A stretch of 64,000 bases of DNA from an uncultured Bacteroidales bacterium (GTDB lineage: Bacteria > Bacteroidota > Bacteroidia > Bacteroidales > Paludibacteraceae), in the NCBI GenBank assembly GCA_902780235.1, contig CACZEL010000008.1, positions 62,001-126,000 of the forward strand, given 5' to 3'. The notes below the pieces were generated by a model, which ran no database searches, was not told the DNA's origin, and was given only the letters and a program-made list of their open reading frames with translations. Made by a program: the position numbers and the translations under genes. Of the stretch, positions 26,280 through 34,452 are shown piece after piece (the first letter of the stretch is position 1; each line of letters opens with the position of its first letter).

Positions 26280-27386
26280 ATGTGGCCAAAACTATCACTT
26301 TACCCGGAGTATTGGGTAAAAATATCCGACGGATATGCCAAGGGTTTGCACTACCTCGGTCCGGTAACGAACGGTTATAACCGCCCGTTCGGAATCGGTA
26401 TCATTGAGTTGAAGAAAGGTACCTACTATGTCGGTGAGTTCGACAACGGACAAGCCGAGGGACGAGGCTTCCTCTTCAGGCACAAAAAATGGACAGAGTT
26501 GAAGAAATACACCGTGCAGGGTACCTATGAAGAGGTGATGGCGACGGCAGAGTTCGACAGCTGCGGACGCGTCATTCATTGCGAACCGGTCTATCACACC
26601 AAAGAGGTCAAAGAGACGATGGAGGCTTTCTCCATCGAGGACGACGGGTACTACCGGCAAGGCAAATTCCGCAACGCGGTGCAGAACAAGATCTTCGATA
26701 GCAAAGAATGGGCAGATGCCATGGTCGGATACAGCATCATGGATGTCTATCGAACGAGCGGAAGTCACTCGCCGCGGTACACCACCGCGCTTCTCAGCCA
26801 ACGGGAAGAGGACGGGAGTCTCAAACTGGAGAACTACTGTTACTGCACGGCGTTTGACAACTTGAGCCTGCTCGTCATCTCCAACAGCGGTGCACCGTTC
26901 CGGCTGGAGGTAGGCAAAGAGCATGTGCTCTACGACCCGAGTACCCACGATTCCGGCGATGAACGAATGTTCACCTTCTCGCTCGGTAAGGACTACAAGC
27001 GCTATATCGATCTCCAACTCAAGGAATGGAAAGCGAATCGGATGTTTCGTCCGTGGGCGATGGTAGCGGAGCACCTCTATACGCGTTCGCTCCGTTCGCT
27101 TGTCTTCACTTGCGACATGAAGTACCGCCCGGAGAGCAAGGAATATACGGCAGCGATCCTCCTGCGTGTGCCGGAAGCACGATTGTTGGAAGAGCGCAAG
27201 GACGGCGTACAGGTCATTGCCCTACCCGACGACACATGGACAATCTGTCCGCTCAATGACCATACATGGATATACAGCCCGAAATTCACCGAACCCATCC
27301 GTATCACCGGTCGTAACCCCGAAGAAATAGCCGATAAAGCCGCACAAGCACAAGAGATATGGAAATATATAAACGACTCCTTATAA
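26280..27386 (+). CDS. Uncharacterised protein with a MORN-like motif
   Basis: I do not recognise the full family. The 368-residue protein lacks a signal peptide and membrane segments. Near residues 50-62 it has GTYYVGEFDNGQAEGRGFLF, one clear MORN-type repeat, preceded by a weaker one (NRPFGIGIIEL). The rest is mixed alpha/beta without a catalytic motif I can name. The ATG at 26280 fits the promoter. Its last 28 nt overlap the start of the next gene, so the two probably work in the same process. Confidence 0.7.
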   Translation: MWPKLSLYPEYWVKISDGYAKGLHYLGPVTNGYNRPFGIGIIELKKGTYYVGEFDNGQAEGRGFLFRHKKWTELKKYTVQGTYEEVMATAEFDSCGRVIHCEPVYHTKEVKETMEAFSIEDDGYYRQGKFRNAVQNKIFDSKEWADAMVGYSIMDVYRTSGSHSPRYTTALLSQREEDGSLKLENYCYCTAFDNLSLLVISNSGAPFRLEVGKEHVLYDPSTHDSGDERMFTFSLGKDYKRYIDLQLKEWKANRMFRPWAMVAEHLYTRSLRSLVFTCDMKYRPESKEYTAAILLRVPEARLLEERKDGVQVIALPDDTWTICPLNDHTWIYSPKFTEPIRITGRNPEEIADKAAQAQEIWKYINDSL

Positions 27387-28654
27387 TCTTTTCACTTTTC
27401 ACGTTTCACTTTTCACTATGTTGTGCAACAACATATGCGGGACGTGTGGTCGATGAGCAAGGCTCACCGATCGCGTATGCTACGGTCTATCCGGAGATAG
27501 CCCCCGAATGGGGTACGGCTACCAACGCCGATGGCCACTTCGCATTTGATGCCAACCTCACGCCGGAGATGAAGATCATCGTCTCCTTCATCGGCTATGA
27601 GAAGGCCTCCGTCACAGCGGAACAGCTAATAGCTAACAGCCAAGAGCCAATAGCCCTCAAGGAGCAGCCTATCGCCTTACAAGAGACCGTCATTGCTGCC
27701 AAAGCCTCCAAGCAACGCAATAAACGCAAACAGATGGCGAGTCTGCTGCACGCGGTCTATGTGAAGCTCGAAGAGGAGTTTCCCGCCAATAACACACGCT
27801 ATCAGATCGTGAGCGACGTGCGCATGCAGAGCAATAACAGCACATGGGGCATGGAGCAGATGATCGCCAACGTGGTCGTGCTGCCGGAGAGAGGCTACCA
27901 AGGACGCGATTCGGTACAGTTCCAAGGTCGGTACTGCAAACGCTTCTTCGATGCCCGCAAACGTGCAGAAGCCGATTCGATCTTGGCAAGCAACACCCTC
28001 GAGCATATCGAGCAAAAGAGCGCACCCAAAGGTAAGCCGGCGAACATGCTTCGCAGGGCCGTGAACGCTGTGGATAGCGGTGTCGTGGTACATGCAGCCC
28101 TCTTCGGCTTGGGAAACATGCGGTACGATTTCGAGCAGGCCATGACCGATACGCGGCATTGGACCGTTTCCAATGAGTCCGAAGGCGAGACCGTCCTGAC
28201 CCATACGCAGAAAGTGAGCCGATACCTCGGCTGCTTCCAGATGACTTTCCAACGCCATTATATCGTTGATTCCTATACTTACTCCGTCCGCCGTTTCTCC
28301 GAACATGCGGAGGTAAAAGTGACCATTCCTTTCGGAATCAAACTGAACGCCGAGCAGATGCAACTACTCAACCTGCTCAACATGAGCGAGCAGCAGATCA
28401 ACAAGTTCCGCCTCAAACGGCTCCACGGTTCAGTCGATCTGAACACCATCTACCAGCGCGAGAACGGACAGGTCTATCTGTTAGAGAAAAACATGATCTG
28501 CAACACGCATATCGTCGGCTCCAAGAACACTGAGATTCCCCTACTCATCCAAGCCACGCAACGTGTCACCGGTCTCGAGACCACCAACGTCCGTCCCCTC
28601 ACCCGTTCCCAAATCACCCGTCGCCTCCACCGAGAGATCGTAGAAATCTATTAA
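27359..28654 (+). CDS. Exported protein with carboxypeptidase-like regulatory domain
   Basis: A signal peptide (residues 5-23) leads into a CarboxypepD_reg-like beta-sandwich: YAGRVVDEQGSPIAYATVYP, then FIGYEKASVTAEQL, residues about 27-90. This domain is common at the N-terminus of Bacteroidetes surface proteins. The remaining 330 residues (helical linker, then a region with HYIVDSYTYSVRRFSE) are not recognised. Two arrays lie in the gene: one encodes the signal-peptide core (27388-27415), the other the linker LIANSQEPIALKEQ (27624-27651). It is likely envelope-located. Confidence 0.8.
   Translation: MEIYKRLLIIFSLFTFHFSLCCATTYAGRVVDEQGSPIAYATVYPEIAPEWGTATNADGHFAFDANLTPEMKIIVSFIGYEKASVTAEQLIANSQEPIALKEQPIALQETVIAAKASKQRNKRKQMASLLHAVYVKLEEEFPANNTRYQIVSDVRMQSNNSTWGMEQMIANVVVLPERGYQGRDSVQFQGRYCKRFFDARKRAEADSILASNTLEHIEQKSAPKGKPANMLRRAVNAVDSGVVVHAALFGLGNMRYDFEQAMTDTRHWTVSNESEGETVLTHTQKVSRYLGCFQMTFQRHYIVDSYTYSVRRFSEHAEVKVTIPFGIKLNAEQMQLLNLLNMSEQQINKFRLKRLHGSVDLNTIYQRENGQVYLLEKNMICNTHIVGSKNTEIPLLIQATQRVTGLETTNVRPLTRSQITRRLHREIVEIY
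27388..27415. repeat. Heptamer array CTTTTCA encoding a signal-peptide core
   Basis: Four units (CTTTTCA, CTTTTCA, CGTTTCA, CTTTTCA) starting 2 nt after the upstream gene's stop and encoding FSLFTFHFSL. The reverse-complement units (GGTGAAA type) recur at 35420, 40391 and 58543. Confidence 0.8.
27624..27651. repeat. Heptamer array AGCYAAN encoding an ANSQ linker
   Basis: AGCTAAT, AGCTAAC, AGCCAAG, AGCCAAT, followed by a decayed AGCCCTC. It encodes LIANSQEPIA just after the carboxypeptidase-like domain. The family recurs at 33101, 36278, 58771, 59345, 60572, 60891 and 61824. Confidence 0.8.
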
Positions 28655-28885
28655 ATTCATCAAAAAGTATATATATACATAGTATATATATAGTAAAGGT
28701 TACAATTTTGGCATTTTTTGGGTTCTATCCTATGGGAATCCTATGGGTATTATATGGGTATCCTATGGTGCGGATAGTACAGTGATAGTTAAATGAATCG
28801 AGAATGGTCCAGGATAAAATCTATGGAAACAAACGAAGGTGAGTTGTCATACAGCATGTAAAAATTAAAAAAATCGCGCACACAC
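28655..28885. other. Non-coding stretch upstream of tRNA-Gly
   Basis: No convincing gene. It holds an alternating TA run (about 28672-28694), an 11-bp tandem array (28729-28772) and AT-rich sequence leading to the tRNA promoter. Confidence 0.6.
28729..28772. repeat. 11-bp tandem array
   Basis: Four contiguous 11-bp units: CCTATGGGAAT, CCTATGGGTAT, TATATGGGTAT, CCTATGGTGCG. Unit length and copy number are the same as at 58461-58504, but the sequence differs. Confidence 0.8.
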
Positions 28886-28916
28886 TTGCGTATGTCAAAA
28901 AAAAGTAGTAATTTTG
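28886..28916 (+). promoter_or_regulatory. Promoter of tRNA-Gly / rnpB
   Basis: -33 TTG (28886-28888), 20-nt spacer, -7 TAATTTTG (28909-28916). It precedes the tRNA by about 65 nt; no second promoter of this form lies before rnpB. Confidence 0.85.
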
Positions 28917-28981
28917 CAGCCGATTTTTAATCGAGAGCCATGTGCTCGAGAAAAATCGCTACATTTTAGCGAATTTGAAAT

Positions 28982-29055
28982 GCGGTGTTAGCACATCGGT
29001 AGTGCATCGGCTTCCCAAGCCGAGGAGGCGGGTTCGATTCCCGTACACCGCTCCA
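28982..29055 (+). tRNA. tRNA-Gly(CCC)
   Basis: A complete cloverleaf: acceptor GCGGTGT pairs with ACACCGC (29045-29051), the anticodon loop is TTCCCAA with anticodon CCC, and the T-arm has GGTTCGATTCC. Discriminator T is at 29052 and the CCA end is encoded at 29053-29055. RNase P RNA begins one or two bases downstream. Confidence 0.95.
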
Positions 29056-29056
29056 C

Positions 29057-29381
29057 AGTTAATCGGTCTATCGCTGAGGGCCTCGGAAGAAAAACATGCG
29101 TGTTTTAATCCCGCTCTTTGAGGAAAGTCCGGGCAGCACAGAGCACCATAGCGGTTAACGGCCGTCAGGCAGTAATGTTTGGTCCCTGCTACAGAGACGA
29201 GGTCGCGTTCGGCAACCCCAAAAGGGAAAAACGGAAACGCGTTAGGTGAAACGAGCACACGATGGGCTGCAATTCCAAGTAAACCGGCGTTTGAGCGTTG
29301 CTCGCGTGAGTCGGAGGGTAGGAAGCGTTAGATTAATGATAGACGCCCGGAAGGGTACAGAACCCGGCTTATAGATTAACT
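29057..29381 (+). ncRNA. rnpB: RNase P RNA
   Basis: The catalytic RNA that trims tRNA 5' ends. Diagnostic segments are GAGGAAAGTCCGGGC near 29110, the ACAGAG that follows, and ACAGAACCCGGCTTATAG at the 3' end. The P1 helix is formed by AGTTAATC...TCTAT (29057-29071, with a GG bulge) and ATAGATTAACT (29371-29381). A T7 run (29383-29389) directly after P1 ends the transcript. The gene is bounded upstream by the tRNA CCA end, so tRNA 3' processing could define its 5' end. Confidence 0.94.
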
Positions 29382-29394
29382 GTTTTTTTATGCC

Positions 29395-30708
29395 ATGAAG
29401 CGATTCTCAGATATAGTTCGTTTTATACGCGACGACATGTGGCGTATGACAACAACGGAGCTGGACAGCCCTGCCAAGCGGATCGGCTACGGAGTGATCC
29501 GCACGATCGTGCTGGTAGCGCGCGGCTTCGGAAGCAAGAACCTCAACGACACTGCTAAATCCCTCACCTACTCTCTTATCTTCGCGATCGTCCCGATCTT
29601 AGCGATGGTGATGGCCGTGGCGAAAGGGTTCGGCGTGGTGAGTTTCATCGAGGACGCGCTGAACAAGTCGTTCTTAGGCGAGACGAACCTCGTGCCGACG
29701 ATCATGGCGATGGTAGAGCGCTATCTCGATACGGCGCAAGGCGGTGTATTCATCGGTATCGGTTTATTGATTCTTCTATGGGCGGTATATGCCTTCTTCC
29801 AATCGGTCGAGACAGCATTTAACCGGATATGGAACGTGAAGAAATCACGGTCGATCATCCGTCAGGTGACGACGTACATTGCGATCCTTGTGCTGATCCC
29901 AGTACTGATCGTCTGCAGCGCAGGTATCACGATCTTCGTTCAGACGACGGTAGGCGAGATAGGCGGCGTAGGTGCGCTTCAGTTCGTAGTGATCTGGCTG
30001 CTGTTCACGCTGATGTACATCGCGGTGCCGAACACGAAAGTGCGGTTCATCAGTGCGCTCATCCCCGGTATCCTCATGGGTACGCTGTTCCAGTTGCTGC
30101 AGATGATGTCGGTCTATCTGATCGCTTTCTTGAGCCGGACGAGCATCGTCTATGGTGCGTTCGCAACGATCCCTATCCTGATGACATGGTTGCAATACAC
30201 GAGTCTGCTGATCCTGATCGGCGCCGAGATGAGTTATGCGATCCAGAACAACGAGGAGTTTGAGTACGAGAAGGACCTGAATCAGATGTCCCGCCGGTAC
30301 AAAGACTTCATCATGTTGTACCTGCTGTCGGTGATTATTAAGCGGTTCGAAGCAGACGAAGCACCCTTAACGGCACACGAGTTAGCCATTCGCGACCATC
30401 TGCCCATTCGCGCTGTCAATCAGTTATTGAGCCGTATGGTGGAGACAGGACTGCTGCGGGAGGTGTATGTGGAGGATGAAGAAGAGAAGACGTACCAGCC
30501 GGCCTTGGACACGCATAAGATGACGGTAGGCATGGTGCTGAAACGGATCGAAGCGCAGGGATCGGAGCAATTCCTGCAGAAACCGTCCCCGGAGATGGAA
30601 AAGTATTGGAAACGCTATCAAACAATTAAAGACATACAATATGAGAAAATCAGTGATTTTTGCATTGGTGCTGATGAGCCAGATGCTGCTGGCCGCACCG
30701 AAGATTGA
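29395..30708 (+). CDS. YihY/BrkB-family inner-membrane protein
   Basis: Six hydrophobic segments in residues about 40-285, with the family features LTYSLIFAIVPILAMVMAVA and SVETAFNRIWNVKKSRSI, then a cytoplasmic winged-helix-like tail (LTAHELAIRDHLPIRAVNQL). The molecular function of YihY proteins is unsettled; the old RNase BN label is wrong. The ATG lies 5 nt after the rnpB T-run. The last 68 nt overlap, in another frame, the signal-peptide region of the amylase. Confidence 0.9.
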   Translation: MKRFSDIVRFIRDDMWRMTTTELDSPAKRIGYGVIRTIVLVARGFGSKNLNDTAKSLTYSLIFAIVPILAMVMAVAKGFGVVSFIEDALNKSFLGETNLVPTIMAMVERYLDTAQGGVFIGIGLLILLWAVYAFFQSVETAFNRIWNVKKSRSIIRQVTTYIAILVLIPVLIVCSAGITIFVQTTVGEIGGVGALQFVVIWLLFTLMYIAVPNTKVRFISALIPGILMGTLFQLLQMMSVYLIAFLSRTSIVYGAFATIPILMTWLQYTSLLILIGAEMSYAIQNNEEFEYEKDLNQMSRRYKDFIMLYLLSVIIKRFEADEAPLTAHELAIRDHLPIRAVNQLLSRMVETGLLREVYVEDEEEKTYQPALDTHKMTVGMVLKRIEAQGSEQFLQKPSPEMEKYWKRYQTIKDIQYEKISDFCIGADEPDAAGRTED

Positions 30709-32494
30709 ACAAGTGGAGCCGTTATGCTGGTGGACGAACATGGAGACGCCGCTGACGCTGCTGTTCCACGGTCAGGACCTTCAGAACGCCGAAGTGAGCG
30801 TCCAGCAGGTAGTAGGCGGGAAAGTGATGCGTGGCGCATGTCATGGTCTTGTTCCGCGTAGCCAACACAATGCCGAGAGCCCGAACTACCTGTTCGTTGA
30901 TATGGGTGTGTTCCAAGCGGGAACGTACCGTATCACGCTCAAGAAAGGCAACAAGAAAGCGACGTATGACTACGTGATCGGTGAGCGCCGTAAAGACAGC
31001 AAGAACCGCAAGAGTTTCAATGCTTCGGACGTCGTGTATCTGATCATGAGCGACCGTTTCGTAGATGGCGATCCGTCTAACAACAGCACCGCCAACACGA
31101 AAGAGAAAGCCGACAAAGCGAATCCGCACGGCCGTTTCGGAGGTGACATCCAAGGTATCATCAACAGCTTCGACCACATCAAGAAACTTGGCTGTACCAC
31201 TATCTGGCCGACGCCGATGTTAGGCGACGACGAGGCAGCCTGGTCGTATCACGGTTATGCATGCTCGGACTACTACCATATCGACCCGCGTTACGGATCG
31301 AACGCCCAATACGCAGAGATGGTTCGGATAGCACATGAGAAGGGTCTGAAGATCTTGATGGACATGGTACCGAACCACTGCGGCGCTGCACACTGGTGGA
31401 TGAAAGATCTGCCGTACCACAACTGGATCAATCAGTTCGACCAGTTCACGAACACGAATAACTGCTTCACCGCCAACTACGACATCAACGCTTCGCAGTA
31501 TGACCGTCAGTTGAGCAACAGGGGTTGGTTCGACAGCCCGATGCCGGATATGAACCTTGAGAATCCCGACCTGCTGAAGTATTTCCAACAGTGGGCGATA
31601 TGGTGGATCGAGTACGCCGACTTGGACGGTCTGCGTGTCGATACGTATCCGTATATCGAGAAGATCCCGGGTAGCCAATGGTTAGGCGCTATCCGCAAGG
31701 AGTATCCGAACATCAATATCGTAGGTGAATGCTGGACGCGTCCGGCACCGGCAGTGGCTTACTGGCAGAGCAAAGCAAAGAACTTCGACGGCTTTGACTC
31801 CAACCTGCCCTGCGTGATGGATTTCCCGACGGAGGAAGCGATCCGTCAAGCCTTGGAGAACGACGGCCAAGGATGGGGCAACGGTCTGACCCGCGTGTAT
31901 GACGCGCTGACGATGGACTATATGTACGGCGATATCTACAATGTGCTCACTTTCCTCGGCAACCACGACATGGCTCGTATCACCGACATCGTGAAGGACA
32001 AAGACCCGCGTCGCGTGAAACTGGCATATGTACTGCTGGCGACGATGCGTGGTATCCCGCAAGTACTGTACGGCGATGAGTACGCCATGACTTCTGCTAA
32101 CAAAGAGAACCCGAACGACCATAGTTTCCTGCGTGCACCGCTGCCACAAGGCAATGAAGTGACGGCTGAGATGCAGGATATGTTCGATTTCCAGAGTCAA
32201 CTGTTCAACTGGCGTAAGGAAGAGAAAGTGCTACATTACGGCAAGACCATGCATTTCATGGCACGTAACAACACTTATGCGTACTTCCGCTATAACGATG
32301 ACGGCGCGGTGTTTGTGTTCGCCAATGCAGCCGAAGAAGCACGTCGTATCCCGACGGAGACCTATGCGGAGATCCTGAGTCAGTATAACCCATTAGGTGT
32401 CAATCCGATGACAGGCGAGAAAGTGGACTTGAAGAACAAGGGTCTCGAAGTCAAGGGATTAAGCACTCTGATCGTTAAACTGAATAACAAATGA
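30641..32494 (+). CDS. GH13 alpha-amylase / neopullulanase (SusA-like)
   Basis: A signal peptide (residues 1-18, ending LLAAP) and an N-terminal cyclomaltodextrinase beta-sandwich (about 20-115) precede the GH13 barrel. Catalytic residues are visible: nucleophile Asp in DGLRVDTYPYI, acid/base Glu in NIVGECWTRP and the third acid in FLGNHDMARI; MDMVPNHCG is conserved region I. A C-terminal beta-domain ends the 617 residues. It should cleave alpha-1,4-glucans in the periplasm, like SusA. No SusC/D partners are adjacent. Its stop overlaps the CWC gene by 4 nt. Confidence 0.95.
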   Translation: MRKSVIFALVLMSQMLLAAPKIEQVEPLCWWTNMETPLTLLFHGQDLQNAEVSVQQVVGGKVMRGACHGLVPRSQHNAESPNYLFVDMGVFQAGTYRITLKKGNKKATYDYVIGERRKDSKNRKSFNASDVVYLIMSDRFVDGDPSNNSTANTKEKADKANPHGRFGGDIQGIINSFDHIKKLGCTTIWPTPMLGDDEAAWSYHGYACSDYYHIDPRYGSNAQYAEMVRIAHEKGLKILMDMVPNHCGAAHWWMKDLPYHNWINQFDQFTNTNNCFTANYDINASQYDRQLSNRGWFDSPMPDMNLENPDLLKYFQQWAIWWIEYADLDGLRVDTYPYIEKIPGSQWLGAIRKEYPNINIVGECWTRPAPAVAYWQSKAKNFDGFDSNLPCVMDFPTEEAIRQALENDGQGWGNGLTRVYDALTMDYMYGDIYNVLTFLGNHDMARITDIVKDKDPRRVKLAYVLLATMRGIPQVLYGDEYAMTSANKENPNDHSFLRAPLPQGNEVTAEMQDMFDFQSQLFNWRKEEKVLHYGKTMHFMARNNTYAYFRYNDDGAVFVFANAAEEARRIPTETYAEILSQYNPLGVNPMTGEKVDLKNKGLEVKGLSTLIVKLNNK

Positions 32495-32673
32495 AGAAAG
32501 GAATAAACAAAAAGTGCCCCAGATGCGGGGCACCTTTTGTATGTACGCACGACGCGTTATGCCAATGCGTAGGGATAGAATTAAATGAAAAAGCGCGCGC
32601 TTATCTGCGCACGCATTATAGAGATTGTTTGTGCAGGAGGTGTTTATTAGAAATAAACACGTTAAACAGTTAA
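32491..32673 (+). CDS. Small cysteine-rich CWC-family protein
   Basis: A 60-residue protein with KCPRCGAPFVC, CQC and CLCRRCLLEI, the zinc-ribbon-like pattern of the Cys-rich CWC family; function unknown, probably zinc-binding. It begins inside the amylase stop (ATGA). The codons for CPRCGAPF form a strong terminator-like hairpin (32509-32538), and its own stop lies in the octamer array at 32661-32692. Confidence 0.82.
   Translation: MKKGINKKCPRCGAPFVCTHDALCQCVGIELNEKARAYLRTHYRDCLCRRCLLEINTLNS
32509..32538. terminator. Terminator-like hairpin inside the CWC gene
   Basis: GTGCCCC (32514-32520), loop AGATGC, GGGGCAC (32527-32533), extended by CAAAA / TTTTG arms around one mismatch. It is nearly symmetric, so it could act in both directions, and sits 15-45 nt after the amylase stop while also being coding sequence. 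Confidence 0.65.
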
Positions 32674-32692
32674 ATTGTTAAACTGTTAATAT
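32661..32692. repeat. Octamer array holding two convergent stop codons
   Basis: GTTAAACA, GTTAAATT, GTTAAACT, GTTAATAT. The TAA at 32671-32673 stops the CWC gene and the complementary TTA at 32686-32688 stops the BtuF-like gene. Confidence 0.75.
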
Positions 32693-33705
32693 AACCGCTC
32701 AGCAAAATGGAGCGTAGAATCGGGGGCGTTATTCAGGATATGGATAAGGTCCTCGAGCATCTCTTCGGGGTGCACTACCCCACGCTCCCAGAAATTATTG
32801 GGTCCACCGGCTTTGGTTTGTTTGCGCCAGTTATAGACGCGTCCGTTCTGATAGGCCTTGAACCATGTATGTTTCTCGTCCAAATCGGCCAGTTCGGCAA
32901 GGCTGTTTCCGTTCGCCCCAACCCATACATCCGCGTCATGGAAATAACGAAGGGTCTCTTCGATGGTGAGCGGAATAGAGGTCTCCCGCTCATCGTCATA
33001 GAACGGATATGCCGCTCCAGCGTCCTTGAAGAGATAGGCCAAGTAGTTCTTGCCGGAAGGGACATACCAGGTGCCACGAAAATTATTACCGGACATAATA
33101 GCTATTGGCTCTTGGCTCTTAGCTATTAGCCCATTATATTTCGTTTCGACTTCGTGGAATACAGAGTCGGCTTGGCGGAGATGTCCTGTAAGGGCACCGA
33201 TCACGCGGATCCATTCGGCACGTGCAAGAGGAGAAGCCTCCTGCCATTCGTTGATATAGATCAACGGGATGCCGAGTTTCTCCAATCGCACGGCTTCGAG
33301 GTTATCGTATTGACCGTAATTAACCGCTAGCAGCATGTCGAGTCCGGCTTGCAGTGCCCGTTCAGCACTCGGTTTCATCGAGTCGCCCAAGTCGATCTCA
33401 TCGCCTTTGACCGGCGTATAGATGAGTTCGGGATTGCAAACAGCCGCCAAACAGTCGATTGCGTCGATCGCATCGAGAAATCCAACCTGCACGGTAGACA
33501 TCGTACCGATCCGACGAAGCGGTTCACGTACGCAAAGACGCTTGTAAGGTTGGAAGACCTCGACCACCGTTCCGCTATCCGTCTCGGTGATGGCAAAGCC
33601 CGTGGCGTACTTATTCCCATAGGGAATACTACCCTGCTCTGCCGGCTGTTTGGCACAGCCGACAAAGCAAAGCAGCAAACAAATTATCGGTAAAAACCGC
33701 CTCAT
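32686..33705 (-). CDS. BtuF-like corrinoid/metal-chelate binding lipoprotein
   Basis: A lipoprotein signal peptide (LLLCFVGCAKQ) precedes the two-lobed binding-protein fold: RRIGTMSTVQVGFLDAIDA, GLDMLLAVNYGQYDNLEAV and GIPLIYINEWQEASPLARAE, then the second lobe with MSGNNFRGTWYVPSGKNYLA and ADVWVGANG. Position behind BtuB/BtuG genes and a cobalamin riboswitch makes B12 the likely ligand. Between the lobes an AGCYAAN array encodes LIAKSQEPIA. BtuC and BtuD are absent downstream. It overlaps the DUF4465 stop by 1 nt. Confidence 0.85.
   Translation of the reverse strand: MRRFLPIICLLLCFVGCAKQPAEQGSIPYGNKYATGFAITETDSGTVVEVFQPYKRLCVREPLRRIGTMSTVQVGFLDAIDAIDCLAAVCNPELIYTPVKGDEIDLGDSMKPSAERALQAGLDMLLAVNYGQYDNLEAVRLEKLGIPLIYINEWQEASPLARAEWIRVIGALTGHLRQADSVFHEVETKYNGLIAKSQEPIAIMSGNNFRGTWYVPSGKNYLAYLFKDAGAAYPFYDDERETSIPLTIEETLRYFHDADVWVGANGNSLAELADLDEKHTWFKAYQNGRVYNWRKQTKAGGPNNFWERGVVHPEEMLEDLIHILNNAPDSTLHFAERLY
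33101..33128. repeat. Heptamer array (AGCYAAN family) in the BtuF-like gene
   Basis: Plus-strand units GCTATTG, GCTCTTG, GCTCTTA, GCTATTA, the reverse complement of the AGCYAAN family; in the gene they encode part of LIAKSQEPIA at the probable interlobe connection. Confidence 0.75.
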
Positions 33706-34418
33706 TATTTCTTCTTAGCACCGAGGTTGTCGAAGCAGAAGTAAGTCGGCGTATTCAAGCCCCAATCACCGGTACGGCTACCTTCAAAAGCGAAGTGCAG
33801 TTCATCGATCTTACCGAGTTTGCTCAGATCCACATAGGTCCATTCGGTAACGAAGTTCGTGCCACGACCAAGGTCGAACTCGACCTTCGCGTTAACGTCC
33901 TTACCTTCGAGCGAACCGGTGATGATGAGGGTGAAATAGTCGCCTTCACCGAAAGGTTCACCTGCGATAGCATCACCCTCCTTCATCGAGCTGTAAGCAT
34001 ACACATTGTTGCAAACATACATACCAGCCACGGTAGCCGGTGCTTTGAGCTTGATCGCATTACCAGTGAAACCATCCTCATACCATACAACATAGTTCTT
34101 ACCTTCAAACGCGCCACCTGCAGCCGATTTATAGGCGTCGGTGTAGTCTTTGAACTCTGTGTTGGTAATGTTCGTTACCACAGCACCTGTTACATAAGTG
34201 CCACCGTAAGCAACAGTCTGCTGTACTTGGTAGTTACCGCTCTCGAGGAAGACCGTAGTGTCCACGGTGTACGCCAAATAGCTCTCTGCTTGTGCAGGAC
34301 TGATAGCCGCTTCCTCGAAGGTAGCGATCGTCTTGTCCTCTACTTCTTCCGCTTTTTCTTTCTTACATGACACAAATACGAGTGCCAATGCAGCTACAAA
34401 AAGAATTGATTTTTTCAT
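33705..34418 (-). CDS. DUF4465 surface lipoprotein of a corrinoid locus
   Basis: From the ATG at 34418 (MKKSILFVAALALVFVSCKK) this is a 237-residue lipoprotein; the frame extends 19 codons upstream without support. The C-terminal VDLSKLGKIDELHFAFEGSR and WGLNTPTYFCFDNL are typical of DUF4465, a beta-sandwich family often found beside BtuB-type receptors in Bacteroidetes and considered to take part in corrinoid capture at the surface. Here it lies between BtuG- and BtuF-like genes, in agreement. Direct B12 binding is inferred. Confidence 0.85.
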   Translation of the reverse strand: MKKSILFVAALALVFVSCKKEKAEEVEDKTIATFEEAAISPAQAESYLAYTVDTTVFLESGNYQVQQTVAYGGTYVTGAVVTNITNTEFKDYTDAYKSAAGGAFEGKNYVVWYEDGFTGNAIKLKAPATVAGMYVCNNVYAYSSMKEGDAIAGEPFGEGDYFTLIITGSLEGKDVNAKVEFDLGRGTNFVTEWTYVDLSKLGKIDELHFAFEGSRTGDWGLNTPTYFCFDNLGAKKK

Positions 34419-34452
34419 TGTTTTTGTTGTTTTTAAATTGTTAATAAATAAG

